64,000 nucleotides of DNA, taken from Actinomycetota bacterium (GTDB taxonomy: Bacteria; Actinomycetota; Thermoleophilia; Miltoncostaeales; Miltoncostaeaceae). The stretch's first letter is position 1. Every line of letters starts with the position of its first letter. The stretch is from assembly GCA_963169235.1 (NCBI GenBank), contig CAUJCX010000047.1, positions 105,124 to 169,123 of the forward strand, in the 5' to 3' direction. Shown here in pieces: positions 54,117-63,706 of the stretch. Under the pieces are notes generated by a model that saw only the letters and a list, made by a program, of their open reading frames with translations, was not told the origin of the DNA and made no database searches. Made by a program: the position numbers and the translations under genes.

Positions 54117-56264
54117 GTGTACCTGCACGCCACAGCCTCGACGCATGACCGGGCCGAGCACGGTCACGCGTCGCATCACGCCATCGGTCTCACCGATCAG
54201 TTCGCGCTGCGCGCCGCCGCGTGGCTGTTCTGCGTCAGCGGCATCGAGGGCCTGCTGGCGTTCGCGGTGCCCAAGCGCGGCGGCACGCCGTCGTGGATGG
54301 AGGTGTCGGCGTCGCTGGTGTTCCTGGCGTGCGGGGCGGCCCTCTTGGCGGCGCCCGGCGTCATGCGCCGGTTCCTGCCGATCACCCCGCTGGCGGGCGT
54401 GGCGGGGGTGTCGTGGTTCGCGTGGAGCGGCGAGCCCGCCATGGGGTCGTACGCGTTCTACCTGCTGATCGTGGCGTTCAGCGGCCTGTTCCTCAGCCGC
54501 CTCAACCTGATCGTCGCGTTCGCGGCGTCGGCCGCCAGCCTCGGGGTCGCGGTCGTCATCGCGGACGGCGGGCACCTGCGCGTGCAGCTGTGGGGCACGG
54601 TGGTCGTGGTGACCGCATCGTGCGCGTTCCTGGTGCGCATGCTGCGCGAGCGGCTGGACTCCGTCCGCGCGGACCTCGCGCGCGGGGCCACCCGTGACGC
54701 GCTGACCGGGCTGCTCAACCGGCACGGCATCGCGGCGGCGCCCGTCGCAGCGGGTGACGTGACCAGCGTCGTCACGTTCGATCTCGACCACTTCAAGCAG
54801 CTCAACGACACGCACGGCCACGGGGTGGGCGACCTCTCGCTCGCCAGCTTCGCGGGGGTCTTGTCCGGCCATGCCCGCCACGAGGACGTCGTGGGGCGCA
54901 TCGGCGGAGAGGAGTTCATCGCGATCCTGCCCGGTTGCGGCGCGTCACAGGCCGCCGCGTTCGCCGAGCGCGTGCGCCGCGCCGTGGCCGAGGAGGTCGA
55001 CCGGCCCGCGGCGTACACCGTCAGCGTGGGCGTCGCGACCGGGCCGACCGGCGCAGGCATCGAGGCCATCCAGCGGGAGGCCGACCGAGCGCTGTACCGG
55101 GCGAAGGACGCCGGACGCGACCGGGTGGTGACGTCCGACTCCGTGCCGCGCAGCGCGCGCGTCGGCGCCGACGTCCCGCCGGCCGGACAGCCGGAGCTGT
55201 CGTGGGCGTCGCTTGCTCGGGTCGCGTGGCGCGCCGCCGTCACCGGAGCCCCGCGCCCCGGCGTGAGCGACACGTCGGCCCGCCGCGCCGCCGGCGTCCT
55301 GTACGCCGTCGGCGCCGTGGTCTGCGCGCTCATCACCACCACCATGCCCCTCATCCACGGCCACCCCGACGGCCTGCTGTGGCTGGCCCTCGCCATGGGC
55401 GTGTTCGGGGTCGCGATGCTCGCCATCCCCCGGCTCGACCCGGTCGCGAAGTTCGTGCCCTACATCGGCGTAGTCACCGTGGCCGCGGCCGTCGCGATGG
55501 CCGACCCCTACACGGGCACCGTCATGTACTTCGCGTGGCCCCTGCTGTTCACCGCGTACTTCTTCGCCGCGCGGGTGGTGTTCGTGTCGCTCGGGCTCGC
55601 CGCGGTGGGGCTGGCCGTGGGGCTCTGGCTCGACGTCGAGCACGTGGCGCCCGTGGTCATGTGGATGAACACGATGGTGGCCCTGACGCTCATCACACTG
55701 CTCACCCTGTTCGTGCAGCTGCACATCGAGCGCGTCCACGCCATTCTGGGCGACCTCGCGACCACCGACGCGCTGACCGAGCTGCCCAACCGGCGGGCGT
55801 TCTACGAGCGGGCCGGCGACGCCGTGTCGACGGGCCCGTTCGCCACCGTGCTGTTCGACATCGACCATTTCAAGCGCATCAACGACCGCGACGGCCACGA
55901 CGCGGGCGACGCCGTGCTGCGCATCTTCGCCGACGCCCTGCGCGGCGGGGCCCGCACGGGCGACCTGATCGCCCGGCACGGCGGGGAGGAGTTCGCGGCC
56001 GTGCTGCGCGGGGCCGACGTGCGCTCGGCCCGCGCGTTCGCCGAGCGCGTGCGGGCGGCGTTCCACGACGATGCGCTGCGCATGGGATGGGACGTCACCG
56101 TGAGCGCGGGCGTCACCGTCGACGACGGGTGCAGCGCAGACGAGCCCGAGGCGCACATCGTGGCCGCCGTCGGCCGCGCCGACGCCGCGATGTACGCGGC
56201 CAAGCGCGGGGGACGGGACGCGGTGTCGGTGTGGGACGACGACGGCGACGCCGAGGCGCGCTGA
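54117..56264 (+). CDS. Membrane diguanylate cyclase with duplicated TM-GGDEF units (paralog 2)
   Basis: About 715 residues from GTG 54117; an in-frame ATG at 54024 would add 31 residues of less coding-like sequence. Same plan as the gene at 49343: six helices, GGDEF 1 (DALTGLLNRHG, FDLDHFKQLND, GGEEF near 263), six helices, GGDEF 2 (DALTELPNRRAF, FDIDHFKRINDRDGHDAGD, GGEEF near 622). RxxD sites precede both (RHED, RTGD). Helix regions align between the paralogs (FYLLIVAFSGLFLSR with FYLIPIGFSGLFLGR), showing gene duplication after the internal duplication. Confidence 0.88.
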   Translation: MYLHATASTHDRAEHGHASHHAIGLTDQFALRAAAWLFCVSGIEGLLAFAVPKRGGTPSWMEVSASLVFLACGAALLAAPGVMRRFLPITPLAGVAGVSWFAWSGEPAMGSYAFYLLIVAFSGLFLSRLNLIVAFAASAASLGVAVVIADGGHLRVQLWGTVVVVTASCAFLVRMLRERLDSVRADLARGATRDALTGLLNRHGIAAAPVAAGDVTSVVTFDLDHFKQLNDTHGHGVGDLSLASFAGVLSGHARHEDVVGRIGGEEFIAILPGCGASQAAAFAERVRRAVAEEVDRPAAYTVSVGVATGPTGAGIEAIQREADRALYRAKDAGRDRVVTSDSVPRSARVGADVPPAGQPELSWASLARVAWRAAVTGAPRPGVSDTSARRAAGVLYAVGAVVCALITTTMPLIHGHPDGLLWLALAMGVFGVAMLAIPRLDPVAKFVPYIGVVTVAAAVAMADPYTGTVMYFAWPLLFTAYFFAARVVFVSLGLAAVGLAVGLWLDVEHVAPVVMWMNTMVALTLITLLTLFVQLHIERVHAILGDLATTDALTELPNRRAFYERAGDAVSTGPFATVLFDIDHFKRINDRDGHDAGDAVLRIFADALRGGARTGDLIARHGGEEFAAVLRGADVRSARAFAERVRAAFHDDALRMGWDVTVSAGVTVDDGCSADEPEAHIVAAVGRADAAMYAAKRGGRDAVSVWDDDGDAEAR

Positions 56265-56339
56265 CCGGGTGCGCGGGCGGGGCACGCGGCGGCCTGCGCG
56301 CGCCTCGTGCCGCCGTCCCACTCCTCGCGGGCCCGCGGC

Positions 56340-57323
56340 CTACAGCAGGTCGGCGCGCAGCTCGGCGGCGCTCCTGGGCGACACCAGCGCGGGGGCCACG
56401 TCCAGCACGGTGACGGCGCCGCGCCGACCTTCGGCGTGCATCCGGTACACCGCGCGGGCGTACGCGACGAGGGCGCCGGCGGTGAACTCGGGGTTGCTGT
56501 CGAGCTCAAGCGAGTACTCGATCACCTGACGGTGCGACGGGGACGTGGCGCCGCTGCGGATGACGAACCCGCCGTGTGGCATGGCCCCGTGCTCGGCGCG
56601 CAGCGTCTCGGCGTCGATGAACGTCACCGTGGTGTCGTAGTCGGCGAAGTACGCCGGCATCGTCACGATGGCCTCGCGCACCGCGTCCGGGTCGGCGCCG
56701 TCCTCCAGCACCACCCAGCACTCGCGGGTGTGGCACTCGCGCGGTGACGGTCCCGGACGCTCACCGCGCCGCACCCGCGCCATCGCCTCGTCGGACGGGA
56801 TCGTGTACTGCACGCCCCCCGCGACGCCCGGCACGCGGCGGATGGCGTCGGAGTGGCCCTGGCTGAGCCCCCGGCCCCAGAACGTGTGGCTCTCGCCGTC
56901 GGGCACCAGCGCCTCGCCGTACACCCGGGCGATCGAGAACATCCCCGGGTCCCACCCGGCCGAGATCAGGGCCGTGGTGCCGCCCTCGCGGGCAGCCGCG
57001 TCCATCTGGGCGAAGTACTCGGGAATGCGCGCGTGCGTGTCGAAACTGTCGACGGTGCAGAACATCGCCGCCGCCTGCGGCCCCGACGCGGGCAGGTCGT
57101 CCTTGGACCCGCCGCACAGGATCAGCACGTCGATGGTGCCCCGCAGCGACGGCAGGTCGTCCACGTGCCGCACGGGGGCGTCGGACGCGATGGTGAGCGC
57201 GGCGGGGTCGCGGCGCGTGAAGACGCCGGCCAGGCGCATGTCGGGGTTGACGGCGAGGCACGTCTCGACCCCGCGCCCCAGGTTGCCGTAGCCGACGATG
57301 CCGACGGTGATGGCGTCGCTCAC
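56340..57323 (-). CDS. ddh: meso-Diaminopimelate D-dehydrogenase
   Basis: 327 residues from GTG 57323, preceded by an AAAGGGA ribosome site. NADP-binding VGIVGYGNLGRGVE at the N-terminus; LILCGGSKDDLP, CTVDSFDTHARIPEYF, SAGWDPGMFSIARVYGEA, FWGRGLSQGHSDAIRRVPGV and ECWVVLEDG are Ddh signatures. It converts tetrahydrodipicolinate to meso-DAP in one step, the short route to lysine and peptidoglycan precursor. Confidence 0.95.
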   Translation of the reverse strand: MSDAITVGIVGYGNLGRGVETCLAVNPDMRLAGVFTRRDPAALTIASDAPVRHVDDLPSLRGTIDVLILCGGSKDDLPASGPQAAAMFCTVDSFDTHARIPEYFAQMDAAAREGGTTALISAGWDPGMFSIARVYGEALVPDGESHTFWGRGLSQGHSDAIRRVPGVAGGVQYTIPSDEAMARVRRGERPGPSPRECHTRECWVVLEDGADPDAVREAIVTMPAYFADYDTTVTFIDAETLRAEHGAMPHGGFVIRSGATSPSHRQVIEYSLELDSNPEFTAGALVAYARAVYRMHAEGRRGAVTVLDVAPALVSPRSAAELRADLL

Positions 57324-57470
57324 GCGTGTCCCTTTCGGTTCGAACGTGGATGACCGGCGCCCGGGGCGCCTTTGTCCGGCCGTGCCTCGTCCCCGGGGCC
57401 GGCGCGGCGGTGCCGTGATCCTACGCGGTGCCGGCGGCGTGGCGGCCCGGCGGCCGCGCGGGCCGGAGGG

Positions 57471-57476
57471 TAGCGT
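57471..57476 (+). promoter_or_regulatory. Leaderless -10 box of the GH13 gene
   Basis: TAGCGT is followed after 7 nt by ATG 57484. Confidence 0.6.
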
Positions 57477-57483
57477 TCGGCGC

Positions 57484-59112
57484 ATGCGAGGCACCCACGG
57501 CTGGTGGCGCACGGCGGTCGTCTATCAGGTCTACATCCGCTCGTTCTGCGACTCGGACGGCGACGGACTGGGCGACGTCGACGGCATCCGCGGGCGCCTG
57601 GGCTACCTGCGCGACCTGGGGGTCGACGCGCTGTGGGTCAACCCGTGGTACCCGTCGCCGCAGGCCGACGGCGGCTACGACGTGGCCGACTACCGCGACA
57701 TCGGGCCCACGTTCGGCACGCTGGAGGCGGCCAAGGCGCTGATCGCCGAGGCGCACGCCCTGGGACTGCGCGTGCTGCTCGACGTGGTGCCCAACCACAC
57801 CAGCGTCGCCCACGCGTGGTTCCGGGAGGCGCTCGCGTCACCCCCCGGCAGCACGGCCCGCGACCGCTACGTGTTCCGTCCCGGGCGCGGCGCGGGTGAG
57901 GCGCCCAACGACTGGCGCAGCGTGTTCGGCGGCCCGGCGTGGCGCGAGGTGCCCGGTGCGGACGGGGAACCGGGGGAGTGGTACCTTCACCTGTTCGCCC
58001 CGGAGCAGCCCGACCTCAACTGGCGCAACCCCGAGGTCACGGCCGAGATGCTCGACGTGCTGCGCTTCTGGTTCGACCTGGGCGTCGACGGCTTCCGCAT
58101 CGACGTCGCCCACGGCCTGGTGAAGCACGAGGACCTGCCCGACCTCGGCCGCGACGACGAGGTGCTGATGGGGGGTCCCGGCGACGAGGACCATCCGCAC
58201 TGGGACCGTCCCGAGGTGCACGAGATCTTCCGTGGCTGGCGCGCCCTGGCCGACGCGTACGACCCGCCCCGCGTGTTCGTGGCCGAGGCGTGGGTGCCCA
58301 CGTCCGACCGCCTGGCGCAGTACCTGCGCCCCGACGAGCTGCACTCCGCGTTCGACTTCACGTTCATCCGGGCGCCGTGGCGGGCGGCGGCGCTGCGCGA
58401 GGCGATCGAGCGGTCGCTGTCGGCCCACGCCCGGGTGGGCGCCCCGGTCACCTGGACGCTGTCCAACCACGACGTGGTGCGGCACGCCACCCGCCTGGGC
58501 CGCCTGGACGCCGACCCGGCCACGGCGCTCACGGCGCTGGGGGGACCCACCGACCTCGCGCGGGGACGGCGGCGAGCCCGCGCCGCGGCGCTGCTCCTGC
58601 TGGCGCTGCCGGGCGCGGTGTACCTGTACCAGGGGGAGGAGCTGGGGCTCGAGGAGGTGGAGGACCTGCCCGACGCGCTGCGCCAGGACCCGGTCTTCGT
58701 GCGCTCGGGCGGCGCGGTGGCGGGCCGGGACGGCTGCCGCGTGCCGCTCCCCTGGACGCGCAGCGGCCCGTCGCTGGGGTTCGGGCCCTCGCGGGGATGG
58801 CTGCCGCAACCCACGTCGTGGTCGGGGCGGTCGGTGGAGGCCCAGGAGGCCGACCCCGACTCGATGCTCCACCTCTACCGCAGGGCCATCCGCCTGCGTC
58901 AGGCGCACATGACCGGCCTCGACTCCGAGCTGCAGTGGCTCGAGCTCGGGGACGACGTGCTGGCGTTCCGCACCACGCCCGGCGTCACCCTGGTGCTGAA
59001 CACGTCCGCGGCGGCGGTGCCGCTGCCGCCCGGCGACCTGCTGCTGGCCAGCGGCGTGGTGGACGGCGCCGCGCTGCCCCCCGACACGGCGGCCTGGCTC
59101 ACCTCCCCGTAG
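57484..59112 (+). CDS. GH13 alpha-glucosidase / oligo-glucosidase
   Basis: 542 residues from ATG 57484. It begins WWRTAVVYQVYIRSFCDSDGDGLGD, with a calcium-like DxDxDG loop. Catalytic residues: nucleophile Asp in GFRIDVAHG (about residue 207), acid/base Glu in FVAEAW (about 268), and transition-state Asp in SNHDVVRH (about 330). No signal peptide, so it is cytoplasmic. The pattern fits alpha-1,4/1,6-glucosidases or related enzymes acting on imported oligosaccharides. It converges on the sugar ABC operon and probably handles its substrate. Confidence 0.9.
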   Translation: MRGTHGWWRTAVVYQVYIRSFCDSDGDGLGDVDGIRGRLGYLRDLGVDALWVNPWYPSPQADGGYDVADYRDIGPTFGTLEAAKALIAEAHALGLRVLLDVVPNHTSVAHAWFREALASPPGSTARDRYVFRPGRGAGEAPNDWRSVFGGPAWREVPGADGEPGEWYLHLFAPEQPDLNWRNPEVTAEMLDVLRFWFDLGVDGFRIDVAHGLVKHEDLPDLGRDDEVLMGGPGDEDHPHWDRPEVHEIFRGWRALADAYDPPRVFVAEAWVPTSDRLAQYLRPDELHSAFDFTFIRAPWRAAALREAIERSLSAHARVGAPVTWTLSNHDVVRHATRLGRLDADPATALTALGGPTDLARGRRRARAAALLLLALPGAVYLYQGEELGLEEVEDLPDALRQDPVFVRSGGAVAGRDGCRVPLPWTRSGPSLGFGPSRGWLPQPTSWSGRSVEAQEADPDSMLHLYRRAIRLRQAHMTGLDSELQWLELGDDVLAFRTTPGVTLVLNTSAAAVPLPPGDLLLASGVVDGAALPPDTAAWLTSP

Positions 59113-59160
59113 CCGGGCCCGCCCCGTCGTGGCGGCGGACCCGGACCCGGACGTCGGCGC

Positions 59161-60375
59161 TCAGGCGCTCGCGGTGGACACCTCGAGGCCGGGGATCGTG
59201 CCGGCGTGCTCCACGTCGACGGTGAGGTTCTGGCCCGTCGCGGGGTCGAACAGGTGCATCTTCGAGACGTCCATGTGGATGCGGGCCTCGTCGCCCTCCT
59301 TGATGCCGCTGGCTCCGTCCAGCGCAATCACCAGCTGCGTGCGCATCGACTCGCCGTCGAGGTCCTTCTCGAGCTGCTCCAGCTGGCTCTGCACCTCGGG
59401 CGGCGCCTCGAACGGGATGTACGCGTACGTCTCGTTGCCGAGCCACTCCACCACGTCCACCTTGGTGCTGAACGTGGCGCCGTCGTCCGCGCCACCGTCC
59501 ACCAGCGACGCGTCCTCGAAGTGCTCGGGGCGCACGCCGGCGATCAACAGGTCGCCGTCGCGGCCCTTCAGCATGTCGCGCATGTGGGACGGCAGCGACA
59601 CGGAGCCGAACGGCAGCTCCACCTGGTCGCCCTTCAGCGTGGCGGGCATGAAGTTCATGGGCGGCGACCCGATGAACCCGGCCACGAACAGGTTGCCAGG
59701 GTTCTCGTAGAGCTCCCGGGGCGAGGCGAGCTGCTGCAGCACGCCCCGCTTCAGCACGGCGACCCGGTCGCCCAGCGTCATGGCCTCGGTCTGGTCATGG
59801 GTCACGTACACGGTGGTGATGCCCAGGCGCTTCTGCAGGCGCGAGATCTCGGTGCGCATCTGGCCGCGCAGCTTGGCGTCCAGGTTCGACAGCGGCTCGT
59901 CGAACAGGAACGCGTCGGCGTCGCGCACGATCGCCCGGCCCATCGCGACGCGCTGCCGCTGGCCGCCCGACAGGTTCGCGGGCCGGCGCTCCAGGTGCTC
60001 GTTGAGCTCCAAGAGGTCGGCCGCGTCGCGCACCTTCTGGTCGACCTGCGCGTTGTCCATCTTCTGCAGCCGCAGCGGGAACGCGATGTTCTCGTACACG
60101 GTCATGTGCGGGTACAGGGCGTAGTTCTGGAACACCATCGACAGGTTGCGGTCGCGCGGCGCGAGGTCGTTGACCCGCTTGCCGCCGATCACCATGTCGC
60201 CCGAGGTGATGTCCTCGAGGCCCACGATCATCCGCAGGAGGGTGGACTTCCCGCAGCCGGACGGTCCCACCAGGATCATGAACTCCCCGTCCTGGACGTC
60301 GATGTTGACGTCCTTGACGGCGTGGAATCCGTCGTCGTAGCGCTTGTCGATGTGGCTCATCTCAATGGCGGCCAT
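59161..60375 (-). CDS. Sugar ABC transporter ATPase (MalK/UgpC/MsmX type)
   Basis: 404 residues. Walker A GPSGCGKSTLLRMIVGLE, Q-loop MVFQNYALYPHM, signature LSGGQRQRVAMGRAI, Walker B AFLFDEPLSNLD and switch His in VYVTHDQTEAM are complete. The C-terminal 170 residues form the TOBE/OB regulatory domain (NLFVAGFIGSPPMNFM, GVRPEHFED, LGNETYAYIPFE). Last of four genes, 4 bp after the permease; some such ATPases energise several sugar importers. Confidence 0.93.
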   Translation of the reverse strand: MAAIEMSHIDKRYDDGFHAVKDVNIDVQDGEFMILVGPSGCGKSTLLRMIVGLEDITSGDMVIGGKRVNDLAPRDRNLSMVFQNYALYPHMTVYENIAFPLRLQKMDNAQVDQKVRDAADLLELNEHLERRPANLSGGQRQRVAMGRAIVRDADAFLFDEPLSNLDAKLRGQMRTEISRLQKRLGITTVYVTHDQTEAMTLGDRVAVLKRGVLQQLASPRELYENPGNLFVAGFIGSPPMNFMPATLKGDQVELPFGSVSLPSHMRDMLKGRDGDLLIAGVRPEHFEDASLVDGGADDGATFSTKVDVVEWLGNETYAYIPFEAPPEVQSQLEQLEKDLDGESMRTQLVIALDGASGIKEGDEARIHMDVSKMHLFDPATGQNLTVDVEHAGTIPGLEVSTASA

Positions 60376-60379
60376 GGCG

Positions 60380-61213
60380 TCACCCCTTCACTGCGCCGGA
60401 GGTCAGACCGGCGACGATTCGGCGCTGGAACAGGAGAACGATGATGATCACGGGGATCGTGACGATCACCGACGCCGTCGCGAGCTGCGCGTACGGCGGG
60501 TTGAACGGGTCGGGCCCGACGAAGAACGACATCTGGGCGGGCACCGTGCGTGCCAACGGTGTGGACGTCAGCGAGATCGCCAGGACGAACTCGTTCCAGG
60601 CGAAGAAGAACGTGAGGATCGCGGCCGTGAACACGCCCGGGGCGGCCAGCGGCACGATCACCTGGCGGAACGCCTGCCACGACGTGGCGCCGTCCACCTG
60701 CGCGGCCTGCTCCATCTCCCACGGGATCTCGCGGAAGAACGCCGCCAGCGTCCAGATGGCCAGCGGCAGCGTGAAGCTCATGTACGGGATGATGAGGCCC
60801 GGCCAGGTGTTGAACAGGTGGATGGTGCGCCACATGTCGAACAGCGGCCCCACCAGCGAGACCACCGGGAACATCGCGATGGCCAGGGCCAGCGACAGCA
60901 CCAGCTTCTTGCCGCGGAACTCCAGCCGGGCGATGGCGTACGCGGCCAGCGTGGCCAGCACCACCGAAAGGAACGTGGCGATCAGCGAGATGCCGAACGA
61001 GTTGAGGAGCGCGTGGGTGAAGTCGCTGTCCTTGAGGATCGCCCGATAGTTGTCGAGCGTGGCCTCCTTGGGCAGGAACTGGGGGCTACCCGTGGTGGTC
61101 TCGGCCTCGCTCTTGAACGACAGCGAGATGATCCACACCACCGGCAGAAGGCACCACACCAGGATGAGCGCGAACCCGATCCAGTACTGCAGTCCGGTCC
61201 CCTTCTTCATCAC
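60380..61213 (-). CDS. Sugar ABC transporter permease (MalG-like)
   Basis: 277 residues, six helices, coupling loop with EAA-like motif (EMEQAAQVDGATSWQAFRQVIVPLAAPGV). The start overlaps the MalF-like gene by 4 bp (ATGA). Confidence 0.92.
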   Translation of the reverse strand: MMKKGTGLQYWIGFALILVWCLLPVVWIISLSFKSEAETTTGSPQFLPKEATLDNYRAILKDSDFTHALLNSFGISLIATFLSVVLATLAAYAIARLEFRGKKLVLSLALAIAMFPVVSLVGPLFDMWRTIHLFNTWPGLIIPYMSFTLPLAIWTLAAFFREIPWEMEQAAQVDGATSWQAFRQVIVPLAAPGVFTAAILTFFFAWNEFVLAISLTSTPLARTVPAQMSFFVGPDPFNPPYAQLATASVIVTIPVIIIVLLFQRRIVAGLTSGAVKG

Positions 61214-62169
61214 CCCTCCCCTCGGGCCTGAGCCAGGTTGACGCGGAACAGCTTCACGATGAGCATCGCGAGCAGCAGCACCATCAGGAACAGCAGCACC
61301 GACAGGGCGCTACCCAGACCCAGCTGGAACTGCTCGATGACCTGGCGGTAGGTGAGGAACGACAGCGACTCGGTGTCCTGCGCGCCGCGGGTCATCACGA
61401 AGATGTTGTCGAAGATGCGGAACGCGTCGAGCGCCCGGAACAGCACCGCCACCATGATGGCGCTGCGCATGTTGGGCAGGATCACCTTGGTGAGCCGCTG
61501 CCACCAGGTGGCGCCGTCGACCTTCGCGGCCTCCAACATGTCCTCGCTCACCTGGGCCAGACCGGCCAGCAGCAGCAGCGACATGAACGGCGTGGTCTTC
61601 CAGATCTCCGACGCCATGATGGCGAACATGCTGTGCCAGTGGTCGCCGAACCAGTTGGTGTCCTCGTTGATCCAGGGCAGCCAGCTGAACCACGCGTTCA
61701 CGAAGCCGTTGTTCAGCGAGAAGGCGAACTGCCACGCGAACGCGGAGACCACGGTGATGATGCCGTAGGGGATCAGGATCGACGTGCGCATGGCGCCGCG
61801 GCCGAACACGATGCGGTGCATCACCATGGCGAACACGAAGCCGATCACCAGCTCCACGGCGACGGTGATGACCATGATCAGCACGGTGTTCCAGAGGTCT
61901 CGCCAGAACAGCGAGTCGGACAGCACCGTGACGTAGTTGTCGAGGCCCACCATCGTCTTCTCATCCGGCGCGGTGAGCCGGTAGCGGAACAACGACAGGT
62001 AGAGGGCCTGCAGCATGGGCCACGCGGTGACCAGCAGCATCAGCACCACCGCGGGTGCCACCAGCTTCATCCCGAGGCGGTTCTCGGCCATCGCCCGGTC
62101 ACTGCGGTGCGCCTTCGGCGGGGGATCGGCGTGGGCGGCGGTGTCGTCGCTGACGGCGTCCGTCGTCAC
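61210..62169 (-). CDS. Sugar ABC transporter permease (MalF-like)
   Basis: 319 residues from GTG 62169. A charged N-terminal tail of about 30 residues, then six helices starting LVAPAVVLMLLVTAWPMLQALYLSLF; coupling loop DMLEAAKVDGATWWQRLTKVILPNM. Overlaps the binding-protein gene by 4 bp. Confidence 0.92.
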   Translation of the reverse strand: MTTDAVSDDTAAHADPPPKAHRSDRAMAENRLGMKLVAPAVVLMLLVTAWPMLQALYLSLFRYRLTAPDEKTMVGLDNYVTVLSDSLFWRDLWNTVLIMVITVAVELVIGFVFAMVMHRIVFGRGAMRTSILIPYGIITVVSAFAWQFAFSLNNGFVNAWFSWLPWINEDTNWFGDHWHSMFAIMASEIWKTTPFMSLLLLAGLAQVSEDMLEAAKVDGATWWQRLTKVILPNMRSAIMVAVLFRALDAFRIFDNIFVMTRGAQDTESLSFLTYRQVIEQFQLGLGSALSVLLFLMVLLLAMLIVKLFRVNLAQARGEG

Positions 62170-63446
62170 AGCAGCCTCCTTCCCTTGAGCACGTCGATGA
62201 TGAACGCCTGCGACTTCGCGGGCGTGTTCTGGTTCACCGCGTCGGCGGGGTGCCAGCTCGACTGGATCGCGCTGGAGAGGTCACTCCAGTACGGGGTCGC
62301 CGGTCGCGGAGCGGCGTTCTCGACGCTCTTCTGGAACAGCGCCAGCAGGTCGGCGGGGTACTTCTCGGTCAGCTCGGGCTGCCGGTACCCTTCGGCGCTG
62401 GCCGGCATGTTGCCGTCGGTGGCCGCGTACTTGCCCTGGTTCTCGGGCGACGTGATGCACTCCACGGCCTTCATCGCCTTGTCGACCTTGTTCGAGTGGC
62501 TGTTGACGCCGAGGCCGATGCCGCCCAGCGGCGGCCGCGACTGCTCACCCGCGACCGTCTGCGGGTACATGGCCCAGCCGATGTCCTTGGTCACCGGGGC
62601 GTCGCCGTAGTTGCCGTAGACGAACGTCCAGTTGGTCTGGAACGCGCCCTGCGGGCCGGCGAACGGGGCCAGCACCTGGCCCTCCTGCGACACCGACAGG
62701 TCGCTCTGCGCGGCCTTGGAGTGCGCCAGCTTGGCGATGATGGCGGCGGCCTTGCGCCCGGCGTCCGAGTCGACGGTGACCGTCGCATCGACGCCCTTCT
62801 CGGTGTTGGTGATCAGCTGACCGCCCGCGCCCGAGATGAGGGCGTTGATCCAGATGGTGTAACCCTCGTACTTGTTGGCCTGCACGCCGATCTTGCCGTT
62901 GAACTTCACGGCCGCGTCGATGGCCTGGTCCCACGTGATGGGCTTGGTCATGTCGAGCCCGGCCTTCTTGGCGAACGACTTGCGGTACCAGAACACCTGG
63001 GTGTTGGTCCAGAACGGTGCGACGACGAGCGTGTCCTTCCACGTGGCCGCGGTCACCGAGCCGGCCAGCGACTGCTGCTTCAGCTTGGTCACCAGGGCGT
63101 CGGGCAGGGGGGCGAGGTAGCCCGCTTCCGCGAACTCCGCCGTGAACGGCGGGTCGAGGCTCATGAGGTCGATCTCCGAGTCGCCGGCGGCAAGGCGGCG
63201 GGCCAGCTGGATGCGCTGCTGGTCGGCGGCCTGCGGCAGCTGCTGCGTGGTGATGGTGTACTCGGACGTACTGCAGCGCTTGGCGATGGCCGTCTGCCCG
63301 CCCGCATCGGGGTTGATGTACCAGATCAGCTCGTTGTCCGAGCCTCCGCCGGAACACCCGGCCAGCACGGCGCCCGCGACCGCCGCGCTCAAGGCGAGCG
63401 ACACGCCGATAGGGCGTCGCCTGCGTCTGCCGGTTGGGTGTCTCAT
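62166..63446 (-). CDS. Sugar ABC transporter substrate-binding lipoprotein
   Basis: 426 residues from ATG 63446 (GGGGGAAG ribosome site). Twin-arginine-like basic start (GRRRRRPIG), hydrophobic segment and lipobox VLAGC (Cys near 31). The extracellular solute-binding family 1 fold shows LARRLAAGDSEIDLMSLDPPFTAEFAEAGYLAPL and APFWTNTQVFWYRKSFAKKAG. First gene of a four-gene importer. Trehalose, maltose or another alpha-glucoside is likely, judging by the neighbouring GH13 gene. Confidence 0.92.
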   Translation of the reverse strand: MRHPTGRRRRRPIGVSLALSAAVAGAVLAGCSGGGSDNELIWYINPDAGGQTAIAKRCSTSEYTITTQQLPQAADQQRIQLARRLAAGDSEIDLMSLDPPFTAEFAEAGYLAPLPDALVTKLKQQSLAGSVTAATWKDTLVVAPFWTNTQVFWYRKSFAKKAGLDMTKPITWDQAIDAAVKFNGKIGVQANKYEGYTIWINALISGAGGQLITNTEKGVDATVTVDSDAGRKAAAIIAKLAHSKAAQSDLSVSQEGQVLAPFAGPQGAFQTNWTFVYGNYGDAPVTKDIGWAMYPQTVAGEQSRPPLGGIGLGVNSHSNKVDKAMKAVECITSPENQGKYAATDGNMPASAEGYRQPELTEKYPADLLALFQKSVENAAPRPATPYWSDLSSAIQSSWHPADAVNQNTPAKSQAFIIDVLKGRRLL

Positions 63447-63706
63447 CGCTTCCCCCTGGTCGCTGCCGCGATTGCTTGTAACAAACAGCATTAGGGCTCG
63501 GGGCGTGCGATCGATCTGGCGATTTCGGCGTTTTTTCGCAGGGGTGATGTCCGCACAGTGCGGGAATCATGGGGCGCGGTGTCACGCGTCTGGGCGCTTT
63601 CCGTCAGGTTGCCCGCACAGGTCGTTTCGCGGCGTCCGGGGCGGCCGTGGAGCGGCGGCGGATTGGTAGCCTGCGGCGGTTTCCGACGATGCGACGGAGG
63701 GTGTGG
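63447..63706. other. Divergent promoter region between the sugar operon and leuB
   Basis: About 260 bp. Near the sugar operon is the small palindrome TTGTAACAA (63476-63484), which resembles a LacI-family half-site arrangement. Toward leuB there is TAGCCT (63667-63672), a probable -10 box, leaving a leader of about 30 nt with an ACGGAGG ribosome site. The intervening stretch has no recognisable gene. Confidence 0.5.
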
